The notes under the pieces: generated by a model | What the model saw: only the letters and a program-made list of their open reading frames with translations | Databases searched by the model: none | Told to the model about the DNA's origin: nothing | In this document: in pieces, positions 25,602 to 35,200 of the stretch | How the letters are laid out: each line of letters starts with the position of its first letter | How positions within the stretch are numbered: the first letter of the stretch is position 1 | From: Pedobacter polaris | GTDB taxonomy: Bacteria > Bacteroidota > Bacteroidia > Sphingobacteriales > Sphingobacteriaceae | Assembly: GCF_005116505.1 (NCBI RefSeq) | Contig: NZ_SWBR01000001.1 | Coordinates: 1,403,603 to 1,467,602, forward strand | Length of the DNA stretch: 64,000 nt | Direction: 5' to 3' | Position numbers and translations under genes: made by a program

Positions 25602-25675
25602 CAACAATCTAGCAATATAACAATCCAACAATCCCCCATTGAACTTTACAACTTTACAACATTCTAACATTTCTA
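25602..25675. repeat. Degenerate tandem AACAATC / ACTTTACAA repeats
   Basis: The spacer before lpdA contains irregular tandem words: CAACAATCTAGCAATATAAC, CAATCCAACAATC, then ACTTTACAACTTTACAACA and TTCTAACATTTCTA. They have no coding potential and look like slippage-prone simple repeats. No consensus promoter is seen for lpdA nearby. Confidence 0.5.
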
Positions 25676-25722
25676 CTTTCCAAGGTAATCCGTAACTTAG
25701 CCTCATAAAATTTTAAAAAGAT

Positions 25723-27129
25723 ATGCAATACGATGTAGTTGTTATTGGCTCGGGTCCGGGCGGTTATGTAGGTGCCATTCGCTGTGCACAATTAGGATTG
25801 AAAACAGCAGTGATCGAAAAATATAAAACTTATGGCGGAACTTGCTTAAATGTAGGTTGTATTCCCTCAAAAGCTTTGTTAGATTCATCTGAGCATTTTC
25901 ATAATGCAGCACATACTTTTACAACTCATGGCATCAATTTAAAAGATTTAAAAGTTGACATGAAGCAGATGATAGCTCGCAAAGATGATGTTGTTTCACA
26001 AAATACTGCTGGTATCACTTATTTATTCAAGAAAAATAAAATCGATACGTTTGAAGGCCTTGGTTCATTTGTAGATAAAAACACCATTTTAGTTACTAAA
26101 GCTGATGGATCTACAGAAACACTTTCTGCTAAAAATGTAATCATAGCTACAGGTTCTAAGCCTACTGCCTTACCTTTTTTACCAATTGATAAAAAAAGGA
26201 TCATCACTTCTACTGAAGCTTTAAATATTAAAGAAGTGCCTAAAACAATGGTGGTAATAGGGGGTGGCGTAATTGGTTTAGAGTTAGGCTCTGTTTACGC
26301 TCGTTTAGGAACAAAAGTTTCTGTAATTGAGTTTATGCCATCTATCATTGCTACAATGGATGCTGGTTTAGGTAAAGAATTACAGCGTGTGCTAAAAAAA
26401 TCTTTAGGCATGGAATTCTTTATGGGGCACAAAGTTACCGGCGCAACAACTAAAGGTAAAACGGTAACAGTTACTGCAGATAATGCCAAAGGTGAAGCTG
26501 TTAAGTTCGAAGCCGATTACTGTATAGTTGCAGTTGGTAGAACAGCTTATAGTGAAGGTTTAGGTTTAGATAAAATTGGAATCACGCTAGAAGAAAGAGG
26601 TAAGAAGATTCCAGTAAATGCACATTTAGAAACTTCGGTTCCGGGTGTTTATGCCATTGGCGATGTAATTACTGGTGCAATGTTAGCACACAAAGCAGAA
26701 GATGAAGGTATTTATGTAGCAGAAACTATCGCAGGACAAAAACCACATATTAACTATAACTTAATTCCTGGTGTGGTTTATACTTGGCCAGAAGTTGCTT
26801 CTGTTGGACAAACGGAAGAACAATTGAAAACTGCTGGTGTAAAATATAAGACTGGTTCATTCCCTTTCAAAGCAAGTGGAAGAGCAAAAGCCAGTATGGA
26901 TACCGATGGTTTTGTTAAAGTATTGGCAGATGAAAAAACGGATGAAGTTTTAGGCGTACACATGATTGGTCCACGTGCTGCAGATATGATTGCTGAAGCT
27001 GTTGTTGCAATGGAATTCCGTGCATCTGCCGAAGATATTGCAAGAATTTGCCACGCTCACCCAACTTATACAGAAGCTTTAAAAGAAGCTGCAATGGCTG
27101 CTACTGAAAATAGAGCGATACATATATAG
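25723..27129 (+). CDS. lpdA: Dihydrolipoyl dehydrogenase (E3)
   Basis: FAD/NAD disulfide oxidoreductase shared by 2-oxo acid dehydrogenase complexes; it reoxidises the lipoyl arm of E2. The FAD-binding motif is IGSGPGGYVGA (from residue 8), the redox-active disulfide is C41 / C46 in GGTCLNVGCIPSKALL, the NAD-binding motif is VIGGGVIGLELGSV, and the C-terminal His-Glu dyad is in HAHPTYTEALKEA. The 468-residue length is standard. It is separated from sucAB by about 5.8 kb of unrelated genes, but its proximity suggests a formerly tighter cluster. A hairpin terminator follows. Confidence 0.96.
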   Translation: MQYDVVVIGSGPGGYVGAIRCAQLGLKTAVIEKYKTYGGTCLNVGCIPSKALLDSSEHFHNAAHTFTTHGINLKDLKVDMKQMIARKDDVVSQNTAGITYLFKKNKIDTFEGLGSFVDKNTILVTKADGSTETLSAKNVIIATGSKPTALPFLPIDKKRIITSTEALNIKEVPKTMVVIGGGVIGLELGSVYARLGTKVSVIEFMPSIIATMDAGLGKELQRVLKKSLGMEFFMGHKVTGATTKGKTVTVTADNAKGEAVKFEADYCIVAVGRTAYSEGLGLDKIGITLEERGKKIPVNAHLETSVPGVYAIGDVITGAMLAHKAEDEGIYVAETIAGQKPHINYNLIPGVVYTWPEVASVGQTEEQLKTAGVKYKTGSFPFKASGRAKASMDTDGFVKVLADEKTDEVLGVHMIGPRAADMIAEAVVAMEFRASAEDIARICHAHPTYTEALKEAAMAATENRAIHI

Positions 27130-27177
27130 AGAGAGTCAGAAAGTTAAGAAGTCCGAAATTCCGGAAGATATATTAAG

Positions 27178-27205
27178 AGCCAGTAAGTAATTACTGGCTT
27201 TTTGC
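27178..27205 (+). terminator. Terminator after lpdA
   Basis: AGCCAGTAA (27178-27186), loop GTAA, TTACTGGCT (27191-27199), then TTTTT. The hairpin and the upstream word CCGGAAGATATATT recur after the gene ending at 29073. Confidence 0.9.
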
Positions 27206-27259
27206 TTTTATTCAATCCTCTCTTGTAAAGTTTTATGGGCGCAAGTCTATTCGTCATCG

Positions 27260-27375
27260 CGTCATTCCCGCAAAAGCTGGAATCTTAAAGCGTATAAAAA
27301 AAAGGTATAATAACAACCGCATTAAGATATCCAATTAACTTGTCCCGAATTTACTTCGGGAAGTTGGGTATGACG
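27260..27375. repeat. Dispersed palindromic repeat, CGTCATTCCCG family (copy 2)
   Basis: Begins CGTCATTCCCGCAAAAGCTG and ends with GCATTAAGATATCCAAT...GTTGGGTATGACG, matching the ends of 20798-20890. It carries an extra internal hairpin (TCCCGAATTTACTTCGGGA) inserted in the right arm. The rest of 27376-27490 shows nothing further. Confidence 0.8.
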
Positions 27376-27492
27376 ACCTTCAAATTACTCAACTACTAAA
27401 TCATGAAAATCATTTTTACATAGTCTCTTCTCTACATTCAAAAATTAATATAAAGATAACTTATAGCAAATATAGGTTTGAGTAATGGGGAA

Positions 27493-27500
27493 TATTTTTG
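27493..27500 (+). promoter_or_regulatory. -7 promoter box for the choice-of-anchor I gene
   Basis: TATTTTTG fits TAnnTTTG, 22 bases upstream of the ATG at 27523. The -33 element is not at consensus spacing (a TTTG at 27477-27480 is too close). Confidence 0.35.
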
Positions 27501-27522
27501 CGTTTAAATAAACAGATAAAAA

Positions 27523-29073
27523 ATGACCCTGAAAACAAAACTATTTACTGCTCTTGCTTTTTTTGCAATTGCTTTTGGAGCTTGTAAAAAAAACAACCCA
27601 TTAACTCCTATTAATGAAGAAACAGAAGCTTTTGTGCCGGAAAAGATTGATAGCTTTAAAGAAGTTGCAACGATTGATCTAGGCGGAGAATTTGCATCAG
27701 AAATTTCTGCTTATGATCCATCTACAAAAAAATTATTTGTAGTAAGTAATGATGGTGGAACAAAGGTTGATGTAGTAGATTTAAGTGCCTATCCAACAGT
27801 AACCAAATTAAAAACATTAACGTACGCAAATAATATAGGCATAAACAGTGTGGCTGTTAGTAATGGCTTATTGGCAATTGCTTTAAATGGTGTTACACCT
27901 CAATCTAATGGAGATATCATAGTTTTAAAAACATCAGATTTATCAGAGGTAAAGAAAATTACTGTAGGCGCTATGCCAGATATGGTAACTTTTAGTCCAG
28001 ATGGTAATTATATCATTTCTGCAAACGAAGGAGAGCCTAACTTGGCTTACACTATCGATCCAGAGGGAACTATCTCGATCATAAACGTTAAAAACAATTA
28101 TGAAGTTAAGACATTGGATTTTAAGAAATTTGAAACATCAAAAGCTGCACTAATGGCTGGAGGATTCAGAATTTATGGTTTAAACGCTACTTTCGCACAA
28201 GATATTGAACCAGAATATATTGCTATAAGCAATGATTCAAAGAAAGCTTATGTTACTTTACAAGAAAACAACGGTGTGGCAGAAGTTGATATTTTAGCTG
28301 CAAACATCACTAAAATAATGCCTTTGGGTGTTAGAGACATCAGTCTTGCAGATAACGCTTGGGATGTAAGCGATAAAGATGACAAACAACAAAAATTAGG
28401 TACTTGGCCAATTAAGGCTTTTTATCTGCCAGATGCGGTTTCTTACTTTTCAGTTAACGATAACAATTACTTGGCTTTAGCCAATGAGGGAGATACTAGA
28501 GAAGATTATACCAACCCTGATGCTAAAGAAGAGGCTCGTGTAAAAAATCTTATTTTGGATCCCATTAAATTTCCTAATGCTGCAACTTTACAGAAGGATG
28601 AAAATCTAGGTCGTTTAACAGTTACTAATACCATAGGATTTACTGGTACTGGAAGTAATAAAATTTTCCAAGAACTTTATGCCCCAGGAGGAAGAAGCTT
28701 GAGCATCATCAATGCCACTTCAGGTATTTTAGTTGCAAACATTGGTAAAGATTTAGAGCAAAGAGTAATTAATGCAGGTAAGTATGATGATGACCGTTCT
28801 GACAATAAAGGTGTAGAAGTAGAAAGCGTTACCGTTGCCAAAGTAAATGGAAGAACATTAGCTTTTATTGGTATGGAAAGAGTAGATATGATTGCTACTT
28901 ATGACATCAGTATTCCTTCAAAGCCAGAATTTGTACAGTTATTTGCCACTGGCGATGCACCAGAAGGCTTAATGTTTGTTAAATCAAAAGACAGTCCTAA
29001 TGGTAAAAGCATGCTGATAGTTTCTAATGAGGGAGATGGTACAGTAAGATTTTATCAGCCTGATAAATTGTAA
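27523..29073 (+). CDS. Choice-of-anchor I family lipoprotein (beta-propeller)
   Basis: A 516-residue exported protein with a lipoprotein signal ending FGAC (Cys20) followed by KKN. The body is a beta-propeller with repeated strands such as VATIDLGGEFASEISAYDPS, KLFVVSNDG, VAVSNGLLAIALNG, VTFSPDGNYIISANEGEP, EPEYIAISNDSKKAYVTLQE, LALANEGDTREDY and EGLMFVKSKDSPNGKSMLIV. This matches the family defined by its interchangeable C-terminal anchors (choice-of-anchor I, often mislabelled alkaline phosphatase); here the anchor is N-terminal lipid. Enzymatic function is not established. It stands alone between two related terminators. Confidence 0.88.
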   Translation: MTLKTKLFTALAFFAIAFGACKKNNPLTPINEETEAFVPEKIDSFKEVATIDLGGEFASEISAYDPSTKKLFVVSNDGGTKVDVVDLSAYPTVTKLKTLTYANNIGINSVAVSNGLLAIALNGVTPQSNGDIIVLKTSDLSEVKKITVGAMPDMVTFSPDGNYIISANEGEPNLAYTIDPEGTISIINVKNNYEVKTLDFKKFETSKAALMAGGFRIYGLNATFAQDIEPEYIAISNDSKKAYVTLQENNGVAEVDILAANITKIMPLGVRDISLADNAWDVSDKDDKQQKLGTWPIKAFYLPDAVSYFSVNDNNYLALANEGDTREDYTNPDAKEEARVKNLILDPIKFPNAATLQKDENLGRLTVTNTIGFTGTGSNKIFQELYAPGGRSLSIINATSGILVANIGKDLEQRVINAGKYDDDRSDNKGVEVESVTVAKVNGRTLAFIGMERVDMIATYDISIPSKPEFVQLFATGDAPEGLMFVKSKDSPNGKSMLIVSNEGDGTVRFYQPDKL

Positions 29074-29125
29074 TAAGACTGTTTGAAGACCGAGAGTCGA
29101 TAAAGTCCGGAAGATATATTTAATA

Positions 29126-29157
29126 AAAAGAGCCAGTAAGCAATTACTGGCTCTTTT
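29126..29157 (+). terminator. Terminator after the choice-of-anchor I gene
   Basis: A perfect 14-bp stem: AAAAGAGCCAGTAA (29126-29139), loop GCAA, TTACTGGCTCTTTT (29144-29157). Nearly the same hairpin follows lpdA at 27178. Confidence 0.92.
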
Positions 29158-29165
29158 GTTTTCAT

Positions 29166-29244
29166 TGTCAGTCTGAGCGTAGTCGAAGACACTAAAGCTA
29201 AACTTAACAAAAATATCCTTCGACACTTCATCGAGCACAGGATG
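29166..29244. repeat. Imperfect palindromic repeat, GAGCGTAGTCGAAG type
   Basis: GTCAGTCTGAGCGTAGTCGA near the left end and CCTTCGACACTTCATCGAGC near the right end form a loose inverted repeat. A half copy (CAAGCGTAGTCGAAGGATAC) occurs at about 32085. The rest of 29245-29412 is AT-rich without recognisable features. Confidence 0.55.
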
Positions 29245-29412
29245 CAATCGCTCTTCACATACGAAAGCCTAATAATTAGATATAAATGATAAAAGCACCT
29301 TTCTTTTGCCGATAGATTTAAGGAACTTTGCACTTCTTTATATTTCTCCCTCAAATAAATATATGCATCAAATTGTTAAAACACCAGCTATTCAAAATTG
29401 TAATTATTAACC

Positions 29413-30597
29413 ATGAAGAAATACATTCTTGTTTTAACAGCGCTGGTATTTTTTTTAGCTGCATGTGTACCCCTTAAATCTATTCAATATTTAGTGCCTG
29501 ATGCAAGAGATAGTGCAAGATTTAATAATGTTACTATCGAAAAATCGACTGTGCCTTTTAGGTTCAAAAATAATTATCCAAATCAAACTTATGCTGGGTT
29601 AAAAACACGGATTGATACTTCCTTAAGAAATACAAAAACTAATGTTTTTCTTGTTATTAAGAATGATACGATCATATATCAATACCTTTCGGCTAACAAT
29701 ACCTTAGCTAATAAACAGCCTAGTTTTTCTATGGCTAAATCTTTTGTTGGTACGCTAACTGGTATCGCTGTAGATCGTAAACAAATACAATCAACAAATG
29801 AACTGGTAATTAAGTATTTGCCAGAGCTTGCTAAAAATGATGAACGCTTTAACCGATTAACTATTCAACATGTGCTTGATATGAGAAGTGGTTTTGATTT
29901 TAATGAGCGTTCGTTTAACCCCTTTTCTAAAATTGTACGTAGTTATTATGGTGCAGATTTAAAAAAAATGGTAAGCAAATTAAAGATGAAAAATGAACCA
30001 AATACTGTTTTTGAGTATCAAAGCATTAATACACAAATATTAGCTATGATCCTTGAAAAGGTAACTGGTAAAAGTGTTCAGACTCTATTGCAAGAAAATT
30101 TATGGAAACCTATGGGAGCAGAGAGCGATGCCCTTTGGAGTTTGGATAATAAAGGCTATATCAAAGCTTTCTGCTGCATCAATGCTACTGCATTAGATTT
30201 TGCTAAAATAGGCAGGCTTTATTTAAATGGGGGTAATTGGGAAGGCAAGCAAATTATTTCTAAGCAATGGGTAGATGCTACTACCAACCCAGATTCGTTA
30301 ACTAAAAAGAGATACAAAAACCAGTTTTGGGCAACTAGAGACTATCGGTATTTTAAAGATTCAATAAGTGCTGTAAACCAGCTTAAAAAAGAAGAGTTAA
30401 CTTATCCTGTAGAGAAAAGCCCTGATGGCAGGTATTTTTACGCCAAAAAAGTTTATGACTTTAAAGCTCAAGGTATGTTTCATCAATCTGTTTATGTTAA
30501 CCCAAAAAACAAAGTAATTATTGTACGTTTAGGGGGTCGCCAAAAGAAAATAAACTTTCATGGCTTTGTACAAGAAATTGGCCGATCAATACAGTGA
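29413..30597 (+). CDS. Serine hydrolase, beta-lactamase / class C esterase family lipoprotein
   Basis: A 394-residue exported protein with a lipoprotein signal ending LAAC (Cys18). The penicillin-recognising fold is marked by the SxxK motif S106-M-A-K109 in FSMAKSFVGTLTG, the second motif as EYQS (in place of the class C YxN), and the helix IQHVLDMRSGFDFNE. A C-terminal HQSVYVNPKNKVIIVRLGG strand replaces the KTG region. Related proteins act as esterases, peptidases or cell-wall hydrolases; a true beta-lactamase role is unlikely. Transcribed alone or with the MFS gene 76 bases downstream. Confidence 0.87.
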   Translation: MKKYILVLTALVFFLAACVPLKSIQYLVPDARDSARFNNVTIEKSTVPFRFKNNYPNQTYAGLKTRIDTSLRNTKTNVFLVIKNDTIIYQYLSANNTLANKQPSFSMAKSFVGTLTGIAVDRKQIQSTNELVIKYLPELAKNDERFNRLTIQHVLDMRSGFDFNERSFNPFSKIVRSYYGADLKKMVSKLKMKNEPNTVFEYQSINTQILAMILEKVTGKSVQTLLQENLWKPMGAESDALWSLDNKGYIKAFCCINATALDFAKIGRLYLNGGNWEGKQIISKQWVDATTNPDSLTKKRYKNQFWATRDYRYFKDSISAVNQLKKEELTYPVEKSPDGRYFYAKKVYDFKAQGMFHQSVYVNPKNKVIIVRLGGRQKKINFHGFVQEIGRSIQ

Positions 30598-30673
30598 TCG
30601 GCTTTAGCCTAAAGCAATCGTTTTTCATTACAAATTTTGGCAAATTTGTAACGCCCCACATTGAAATGATATT

Positions 30674-31858
30674 ATGTCAGAAATACTTACCTCATTAGAT
30701 CCAAAAACTTTCGAAAGCAAATACAGTAGAAAAAGAGTACGATTAGCCATCTCTTTATTTTATTTTGGTCAAGGTGTTGTCTTTGCATCTTGGGCGAGCA
30801 GAATACCAGATTTAAAATCAACCCTGCAACTTTCTGATGCTGCTTTAGGTAGTATTTTATTGGCATTGCCTTTAGGACAATTGTTAACCATGCCAGTGTC
30901 TGGAAGGTTAACTACCATTTTCGGAAGTAGAAGAATGCTTACCATTGGCGCACCACTTTATGCTTTGGCATTAACTATTTTAGGGCTAGCAACCGAAGGA
31001 TGGCAATTGGCTATATTTCTTTTCCTATTAGGGATTTCTGGTAACATCTGTAATATTGCTTTAAATACACAGGGGGTAGCAGGTGAGAGCTATTATGGCA
31101 AACCTATCATGACCTCCTTTCATGGCGCTTGGAGTGTTGGAGGCTTTTCTGGGGCATTGGTTGGTTTGTTAATGATTAACTTGCATCTAACACCTTATAT
31201 TCATTTCTGCATTATAGCATTGTTGGCTTGGGTGCACATTTGCATCAACTATCGTTTTTTACTTGGCGGTCAAAAACCAACGTTTACTCAAAAACCAAAA
31301 CTGTTTACAAAACCCCAAGGTGTACTTGTTCAACTTGGTATCATTGGTTTCTGTAGCATGGCAACAGAAGGAGCAATGTTCGATTGGAGTGGTATCTATT
31401 TTAAAGAAATTGTAAAAGCGCCGCATGCACTTGTAATTTTAGGATATACCTCTTTTATGATTATGATGGCAACAGGAAGATTTTTAGGCGATAAAATAAT
31501 TGCTAGTTACGGCAGAAAAAGATCACTACAAGTTAGTGGTGTTATCATCTCTGTAGGTATGTTTTTATCAGTACTTTTTCCTTATCTCGTTCCAGCAACT
31601 ATTGGTTTTATGATGGTTGGTATTGGTGTTTCGGGTATTGTGCCAATGGTTTATAGCATTGCCGGTACTAACACCAAAGTTTCACCAGGTATTGCATTGG
31701 CAATGGTTTCTGGTGTGAGTTATTTTGGTTTTTTAATGGGACCGCCATTAATTGGTTACATTTCTGCCTTGTCTAGTTTGCGTTATTCTTATGCAGTTAT
31801 TGGCTGTTTTGGTTTATTAATTACAGTTGTTGTAGCTAAGATTAGTGCTATAAAGTGA
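30674..31858 (+). CDS. MFS transporter (sugar/unknown substrate)
   Basis: Major facilitator superfamily permease of 394 residues with 12 predicted membrane segments. The loop between segments 2 and 3 carries the family A-motif as GRLTTIFGSRRML, and a repeated version follows in the second half (GRFLGDKIIASYGRKRSL). The start FYFGQGVVFASWASRIPDLKSTLQLSDAALG is typical of the YbjJ / FucP-like group in Bacteroidota. Substrate cannot be deduced. It follows the serine hydrolase by 76 bases and might share its transcript. Confidence 0.9.
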   Translation: MSEILTSLDPKTFESKYSRKRVRLAISLFYFGQGVVFASWASRIPDLKSTLQLSDAALGSILLALPLGQLLTMPVSGRLTTIFGSRRMLTIGAPLYALALTILGLATEGWQLAIFLFLLGISGNICNIALNTQGVAGESYYGKPIMTSFHGAWSVGGFSGALVGLLMINLHLTPYIHFCIIALLAWVHICINYRFLLGGQKPTFTQKPKLFTKPQGVLVQLGIIGFCSMATEGAMFDWSGIYFKEIVKAPHALVILGYTSFMIMMATGRFLGDKIIASYGRKRSLQVSGVIISVGMFLSVLFPYLVPATIGFMMVGIGVSGIVPMVYSIAGTNTKVSPGIALAMVSGVSYFGFLMGPPLIGYISALSSLRYSYAVIGCFGLLITVVVAKISAIK

Positions 31859-32220
31859 GAAGTTTTAAGTAATAAGTTGTAAGTTTTTGAAAAACAAGGG
31901 CAGTAGTTTTGGGTAATGCAGTCCCGCTTTCTGCTTTAGTCTTTCGCTTTCAGCTTAAGAGCTATCGCTATCAATCGTGTTTATTTAACAAAGTAATTGG
32001 TTCTTGGCAGGTTCCAGCCCTAAATAGTAGCAAATCCCTACCTAAGCTAAACGGGATAGCAGTGAAAATCCTTTTGTGTCATCCAAGCGTAGTCGAAGGA
32101 TACAAAAGATTGCAGCGTATAGCCCGACTAATATTAATTAGATTGCTGCATTTGCTTTTCTAATTACTAACATGCTATTGTTATTGGTTGGTGAGGACAC
32201 CAACCAAGGAGGGGTGAGCA
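31859..32220. other. Intergenic stretch rich in repeat fragments
   Basis: Between convergent genes. It contains a GCTTTAGTCTTTC word like that after fadE (about 31934), a half copy of the AGCGTAGTCGAAG element (about 32085-32105), and a perfect 10-bp hairpin TTGGTTGGTG / CACCAACCAA with loop AGGA at 32184-32207. An 84-codon open frame here (31909-32163) is made of these repeats and is not a gene. Confidence 0.6.
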
Positions 32221-32227
32221 TAAAAAA

Positions 32228-32255
32228 GGCCCTTTAATCTTTCGACTAAAGGGCC
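32228..32255 (-). terminator. Terminator of the RND efflux operon
   Basis: GGCCCTTTA (32228-32236) pairs with TAAAGGGCC (32247-32255); on the minus strand the hairpin is followed by six T residues. It lies 21 bases past the permease stop. Confidence 0.85.
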
Positions 32256-32276
32256 TAGGCTTATTTTGTGTTATTA

Positions 32277-35200
32277 CTAGTGAGCTGGCTCTTCTGCTGT
32301 TTTAGCAAAAGGATCAACAGCTTCTGGTTTTTTCTTAAACCAGCCTTTAATTAATTTAGAATTAACGTCACCCAGTAAATACATACATGGTACTAAAACT
32401 AAAGTTAAAAAGGTAGCAAAAGCTAAACCGAAAATCATTGTCCATGATAATGGGCCCCAGAAAGCTACGTTATCTCCTCCAAAATAAAGGTGTGGATTAA
32501 ACTCGGTGAACAAAGTGGTGAAGTCCATATTTAAGCCTACTGCTAAAGGAATTAAGCCCAACATGGTCGCAGTTGCAGTTAATAATACTGGTGTCATACG
32601 CGTACGGCCAGCCTCAATTACAGCTTCTTTAATTGGCATACCTTGTTCAATTAGCAAGTCTGTAAATTCTACTAACAAAATACCGTTTCGAACAACTATA
32701 CCGGCAAGGGCAACAATACCAATACCACTCATTACTACAGACATTTCCATACCGAATATAGTTATACCTAAAATAACACCAATAATACTAAATAAGATTT
32801 CACTTAAAATAATCATTGGTTTTGTAATAGAGTTAAATTGTGCTACCAAAATAACCAATATTAAGCCTAGGGCAATTAGCATCGCCCTACCTAAAAATGC
32901 TGCTGTTTCTAATTGCTCTTCTTGCTCACCTGCCATTTTTACTTCTACACCGGTTGGTACTTTAAATTCATTTATTTCACTCTGAATTTTAGCAACAACC
33001 TCATTTGGGTTAGCAGATGCCAATACATTTGATGATAAAATAATGATACGTTTTTGTTGTTTACGTTTAATACCCCCATAAGTATTTACATAATCTATAT
33101 TGGCAAATGATGACAATGGAACTTGACGAATAATACCACCCATACCCATATCACGATAAGTCATTTTCATGTTTCTTAAAGCATCAAGGTTATTACGTTG
33201 ATTTTCTTGAGAACGTAAAGTAATATCATAATCTTCATCAACATCTCTAAACTTAGAAATATCTTTTCCAAAAATTGCAGTACGTAAATCTAATCCAATC
33301 TGGCCAGAAGATAAACCTTCTCTATTAGCTCTTTCACGATCAAGATCAAAAACGATTTCTGGCTTATTATTTAAGAAATCTGATTTTAGTTCTTCAATTC
33401 CATCAATCTTTTTAGAGACGATGTATTTTTTAAGACTTTCGGATGTTTTAACCAAAGAGTCTAAATCATCACCAGTAATTTCAATACTAATTGGTTTTGC
33501 CGTTGGTGGGCCACCTTGTTCTTTTGCTACCGTAATTTCTGCTCCAGGCACACCTTTAACAGCTTCTCTAATTTTACTTAAATAACTAGATGTTTCTGCG
33601 CCAGTTCTTTTACCAAATTCTACAAAGGCAACGGTAATTTTTCCTTTGTTGGTATATTCGCCTTGATCCTCATCTTGTGGGTCTGTAACACCAACAGTTA
33701 CGTTAGATATAATTGATGATACATCTTTATTGTCTTTACCAACAACATTAGTTACTTTTTTCTCTAATTGCTGGATAACTTCATTGGTATGTGCTTGATC
33801 AGTTCCGATAGGAAGATTTAGGTAAACATATATAAAGTTAGGGTCTCCTTCTGGAAAGAAAACAACTTTAGGAGGCACTACAAACATTAGCACAAATGAG
33901 AATACCAAAAGGCCGAAAGTTCCAAAAAGCATAGCCCTTGGCCAATTTAATGCCTTTGTTAAAAGTCTTGCGTAACTAGCCTGAAAACGTGGCCATAAAT
34001 TATTTTGGAAATTTTTAACCGCATTTTCTAAATAGAAATGATTTAATAAATAAAGTAAAATCATTAAAACCATAAAGTTTCCTAATCCGAATGCAATGAG
34101 ATAAGCAAGGAGGGTTAAACCAGCCATAATCAACACTGTTTTCTTTACCTTTTTATCGAACTTAGGTTTGTGGGTTTCATGGTCTTCAATTTCCATAAAA
34201 TCTACTGCAAAAACAGGATTAATGATGTAAGCAACAACTAACGATGCCAATAAAGTAATAATCAATGTTACTGGTAAAAAGAACATGAACTCACCAATAA
34301 TTCCTGGCCAAAATAACAGTGGTACAAATGGTGCAAGTGTTGTTAAGGTTCCTGAAAGAACTGGCATAAATACCTCACCAGCTGCGGCCTTGGCTGCTTT
34401 TACAATTGGCACTTTACCATTATTAAAAATACGGTGTGTGTTTTCAATTACCACAATAGCATCATCTACTACTATACCCAATCCCAAAAGGAAAGAGAAG
34501 AGTACAATCATGTTCATGGTAAAGTTGAAGCCAAATAATCCACCTAATGCAGGCATGGTTATAAAAGCAATAAACATTGATAGTGGAACGGATAATGCAA
34601 CAAATAGCGCATTTTTTACACCCATAAAAAACATTAGGATGATGGTAACCAAAATGAAGCCTATAATAATGGTATTGATCAAATCGTGTAATGTAACACG
34701 AGTTTGGTCAGATTGATCACCAGTTACTGTTATATTTAGATTTTTTGGTAATGAGGTACCTTTCATTTCCTTAATTAGAGCATTGATTTTGTCGGATGCC
34801 TCAATTAAATTTTCTCCACTACGTTTTTTAACATTTAAAGTAATTACGTTTTTGCCATATAAACTGGCATAACTATTTTGCTCTTTAAAACTATCTTTAA
34901 CCTCGGCAATATCTCTTAAATATACAGACGAACCTGTTGGAGTTTTAATAATCAAATTTGCAATTTGATCTGCATTTGTAAATTCCTTTTTAACGTTTAA
35001 TGTTCTACGTAAACCATCCATTTTAATGTCTCCACCAGAAATAGTTGCGTTTTCGTATTTAACAGCATTTTCAATATCAGTAAATGATATTTTAGCTGCA
35101 CTCATTTTATTTAAATCTACATTGATTTGAACTTCTTGTTCTAATGCTCCAACTATGTCTACTCCAGAAATCTCTTTAAAGCTTTCAATTCGATCTTGCA

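Noticed and set aside
29055..29354. Two overlapping minus-strand frames after the choice-of-anchor I gene.
   Set aside because: They cover the terminator and the palindrome at 29166-29244, which accounts for their openness.
29413..30597. Annotation of the serine hydrolase as a resistance beta-lactamase.
   Set aside because: The SxxK motif is present but the YxN and KTG positions differ from class C enzymes, and no ampR-like regulator is near; the generic family name is all that is supported.
31909..32163. An 84-codon plus-strand frame between the MFS and RND genes.
   Set aside because: It is composed of dispersed repeat words and starts at a TTG-like codon without signals; no protein-like pattern.
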